NCBI GenBank assembly: GCA_018609045.1
Contig: JABAYK010000147.1
Location: 1 to 36,746 of the forward strand
DNA length: 36,746 nucleotides
Direction: 5' to 3'
Source: Flavobacteriales bacterium
GTDB taxonomy: Bacteria; Bacteroidota; Bacteroidia; Flavobacteriales_G; Salibacteraceae
Both the position numbers and the translations under genes were made by a program. Positions 34,930-36,746 of this stretch are shown piece by piece. The notes below the pieces were generated by a model. The model did not search any database and was not told the DNA's origin. It was given only the letters and a program-made list of their open reading frames with translations. Within the stretch, counting starts at the first letter, position 1. Each line of letters begins with the position of its first letter.

Positions 34930-36639
34930 TTATATGCTGTTTAATTCTTTTTGGATGAAGGTCGCTAATTCTTTGATATAATTTTCTGAAAAATCGAATT
35001 TTACGCCTGCAGTTTCGAATACTTTTCCAATTGATTGGGTATAACCTAAGGCCAAAGCTTGTTTATATTGCTCAATTGCTTTTTGCTTATTGCTTTTGTA
35101 ATTTCTAAAAACTGCAATAGCCCCAAGTTGCGCAATTCCATACTCGATGTAGTAAAACGGAACTTCAAATAAATGAAGTTGCTTTTGCCACATTGTTTTT
35201 CTAAAATCTTCATATTCGCTCCATTCTATACAATTGGCTGAAAACCTTTTGTGGTACTCTAACCATTTTGCATGTCTCTCTTCCCTTGTATGATTTGGAT
35301 TTTCGTAAATCCAATGCTGAAATTTGTCAATTAAGGCTATCCACGGAAGTGTTGAAAGCACATCTTCTAAGTGCTCTTTTTTCGCTCTTTTTAAATCATT
35401 TTCATTTTCAAAAAACGAATCCCAGTGTTCCATTGAAAGCAACTCCATACTCATACTAGCCAATTCGGCTATTTCTGAAGTTAAAGATTTGAAAGATGTT
35501 AATTCTAAATCTCTAGAAAGAAAAGAATGGATTGCATGACCACCTTCATGAACCATGGTAACCAAATCTCTTACCGTTCCAACAGCATTCATAAAAATAA
35601 ATGGAACCCCAATTTCGTAAAGTGGATAATTGTAGCCCCCCGGTGCTTTGCCTTTTTTAGACTCTAAATCTAAATGTCCTAACTTTTGCATGGTGCTTAT
35701 GCTATCAGCAAAATAAACATCCAACTTCCCAAAAGATTCAATTGTTTTTGAAACCAATTGTTCTGCCCCATCAAATGGCTTTAATGGTGGAAGCTGATTG
35801 GGATCAACGGCTAAATCATAAGGTTTAAGATTTTCAAGACCTAGTTTACTTTTTCTTTCTTGTGCCAATTGATTTAAGACAGGAACCAGTTGGGTTTCAA
35901 CCGCATCATGAAATTTAAAGCAATCCTGAGGTGTATAATCAAATCTTTGCATGGCAGCAAACATGTAATCGCGGTAATTGGCAAAACCAGCATTATTGGC
36001 TAGTTCATGTCTTTTTTGAATCAAATCATCAAATAAATCATCTAAATTGGAGGCATGCTTTAATCTTTCGTTGCCAATTTTTTCAAAAACCTCTTTTCTA
36101 AATTCTCTATTGGTATCTTTTAGCAAAGAGCCTGCTTTGGGCATGGTTACAACTTCGCCATTAACCTCAACTTCCATTTTACCATTGATAGCGCCAAACT
36201 CTTGTGCTTTTGTTTGAAGCTTACTAATAAGTGGAATATTCTTTTCTCTAAAAACCTCAATATTTTTTTGAGCCCTTTTAATGGGAATCTCGAAAACAGA
36301 AAAATCCAATTCTTTTAAAAAAGGAGAATTTACCAACTTCAAATCGAATTGATGGCTATAAGGTGCAATTTGAGGTTGGATTTCGGTCACAAAAAAAGAA
36401 TAACTATTTCTTAAGTTTTCGTCAGCTGTGTTTATACTCATTTTGATGTATCTCCACGCTTCATCTTCTTCGACAACAGCCTCTAACTCACTTAAATCTT
36501 TAAGCCATTTTTCCAAGTCGGCTTTAGATTTTATTTCTCTACTTTTTAAATCTTCGAAATATTTTTCAAGCTTTTTCCACTCATCAATAATTAAATCGTT
36601 GGGTAAAAAGTTTCTTGTTGGTTTTTCTAAAATAGCCAT
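34930..36639 (-). CDS. pepF: M3 family oligoendopeptidase (PepF type)
   Basis: This 569-residue cytoplasmic zinc metallopeptidase cleaves short peptides. The active-site motif HEGGH is at residues 364-368 in LVTMVHEGGHAIHSFLS. The third zinc ligand is probably in SEIAELASMSMELL about 28 residues on. The fold is the all-helical M3 clamp, with AGSLLKDTNREFRKEVF and YRDYMFAAMQRFDY in the N-terminal half and GYNYPLYEIGVPFIFMN before the active site. I chose the ATG at 36639; a TTG 11 codons earlier falls inside the terminator-like hairpin at 36656-36689 and adds residues without family match. Confidence 0.95.
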   Translation of the reverse strand: MAILEKPTRNFLPNDLIIDEWKKLEKYFEDLKSREIKSKADLEKWLKDLSELEAVVEEDEAWRYIKMSINTADENLRNSYSFFVTEIQPQIAPYSHQFDLKLVNSPFLKELDFSVFEIPIKRAQKNIEVFREKNIPLISKLQTKAQEFGAINGKMEVEVNGEVVTMPKAGSLLKDTNREFRKEVFEKIGNERLKHASNLDDLFDDLIQKRHELANNAGFANYRDYMFAAMQRFDYTPQDCFKFHDAVETQLVPVLNQLAQERKSKLGLENLKPYDLAVDPNQLPPLKPFDGAEQLVSKTIESFGKLDVYFADSISTMQKLGHLDLESKKGKAPGGYNYPLYEIGVPFIFMNAVGTVRDLVTMVHEGGHAIHSFLSRDLELTSFKSLTSEIAELASMSMELLSMEHWDSFFENENDLKRAKKEHLEDVLSTLPWIALIDKFQHWIYENPNHTREERHAKWLEYHKRFSANCIEWSEYEDFRKTMWQKQLHLFEVPFYYIEYGIAQLGAIAVFRNYKSNKQKAIEQYKQALALGYTQSIGKVFETAGVKFDFSENYIKELATFIQKELNSI

Positions 36640-36655
36640 GTTGTAACGATTGTAT

Positions 36656-36689
36656 AAAAAAATATCCCCCAAAAATATTGGAGGATATT
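36656..36689 (-). terminator. Terminator-like hairpin upstream of the oligoendopeptidase
   Basis: On the minus strand the stem AATATCCTCC pairs with GGGGGATATT with one mismatch across a 9-nt loop and is followed by seven T. It probably ends the gene that enters from the right edge. It sits only 17 bp before the pepF ATG, so a leader or attenuator role is also possible. Confidence 0.6.
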
Positions 36690-36716
36690 GTTAATTGTAA
36701 TATTTAAATTAAAAAA

Positions 36717-36746
36717 TTATCCTTTTTTAGAAGAAGTTCTTTTTGG
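36717..36746 (-). CDS. Possible 3' end of an upstream gene (window edge)
   Basis: In one minus-strand frame the last bases read PKRTSSKKG and then TAA, a plausible basic C-terminus, 28 bp before the terminator-like hairpin. Two other frames also end nearby (one at TAA after QKELLLKKDNFLI), so frame and identity cannot be decided from ten codons. Confidence 0.3.
   Translation of the reverse strand, partial: PKRTSSKKG

Noticed and set aside
1..36746. Mobile element, phage, toxin-antitoxin, CRISPR or biosynthetic cluster
   Set aside because: No transposase, integrase, phage structural gene, repeat-spacer array, paired toxin-antitoxin genes or modular synthase is visible on either strand.

Overview
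The window is a 36.7-kb piece of AT-rich chromosome from a member of the Bacteroidota. The evidence for this is three secreted proteins with type IX secretion (T9SS) type A C-terminal sorting domains. It also carries a near-ideal Bacteroidota promoter (TTG, 19 bp, TAATTTTG) in front of rplU, few Shine-Dalgarno sequences, and lineage-typical genes such as DUF4286, a class I fructose-bisphosphatase and a MurB of about 340 residues. The genus cannot be named from the sequence alone. Most of the content is ordinary core chromosome. I see no CRISPR array, prophage, insertion sequence, tRNA or rRNA.

Layout. Positions 1-5.5 kb hold an RND efflux operon (membrane fusion protein cut by the window edge, inner-membrane pump, TolC-like channel), followed by a GT39-type membrane glycosyltransferase. 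Positions 7-12 kb hold a bestrophin-like channel gene broken by one in-frame TAG (minus strand), an alpha/beta hydrolase, a DUF1801 protein, a T9SS-exported protein with a CXXCH haem motif, and an acyl-CoA carboxylase beta subunit (minus strand). Positions 11.9-15.3 kb hold a 63-residue two-helix membrane protein and an MltF-like lytic transglycosylase broken by one in-frame TGA. They are followed by a tandem array of three paralogous small secreted proteins, the first of which is a frameshifted pseudogene. murB follows at 15.4-16.4 kb.

From 16.4 kb on, nearly everything is on the minus strand: an 855-residue T9SS protein, mfd and fbp. A small divergent plus-strand pair (GNAT acetyltransferase and aspartate kinase) interrupts this. 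Then, read right to left, come two apparent units. The first is rplU-rpmA, closed by a strong terminator. The second is serS, a lipoprotein, a TPR protein, DUF4286, rsmA, mgtE, a TerB-like protein and a D-2-hydroxyacid dehydrogenase, tightly packed with several overlaps. The right edge holds a second multi-repeat T9SS protein, an M3 oligoendopeptidase, and a terminator-like hairpin beyond which another gene probably ends.

The most unusual region is 7-15.3 kb. Two otherwise intact conserved genes carry single nonsense codons of different kinds (TAG and TGA), and a third gene has three frameshifts. That third gene belongs to an unnamed tandem family of small exported proteins with a conserved NFGW C-terminal signature. 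A pair of opposed DnaA-box-like sites lies in front of the last paralogue.
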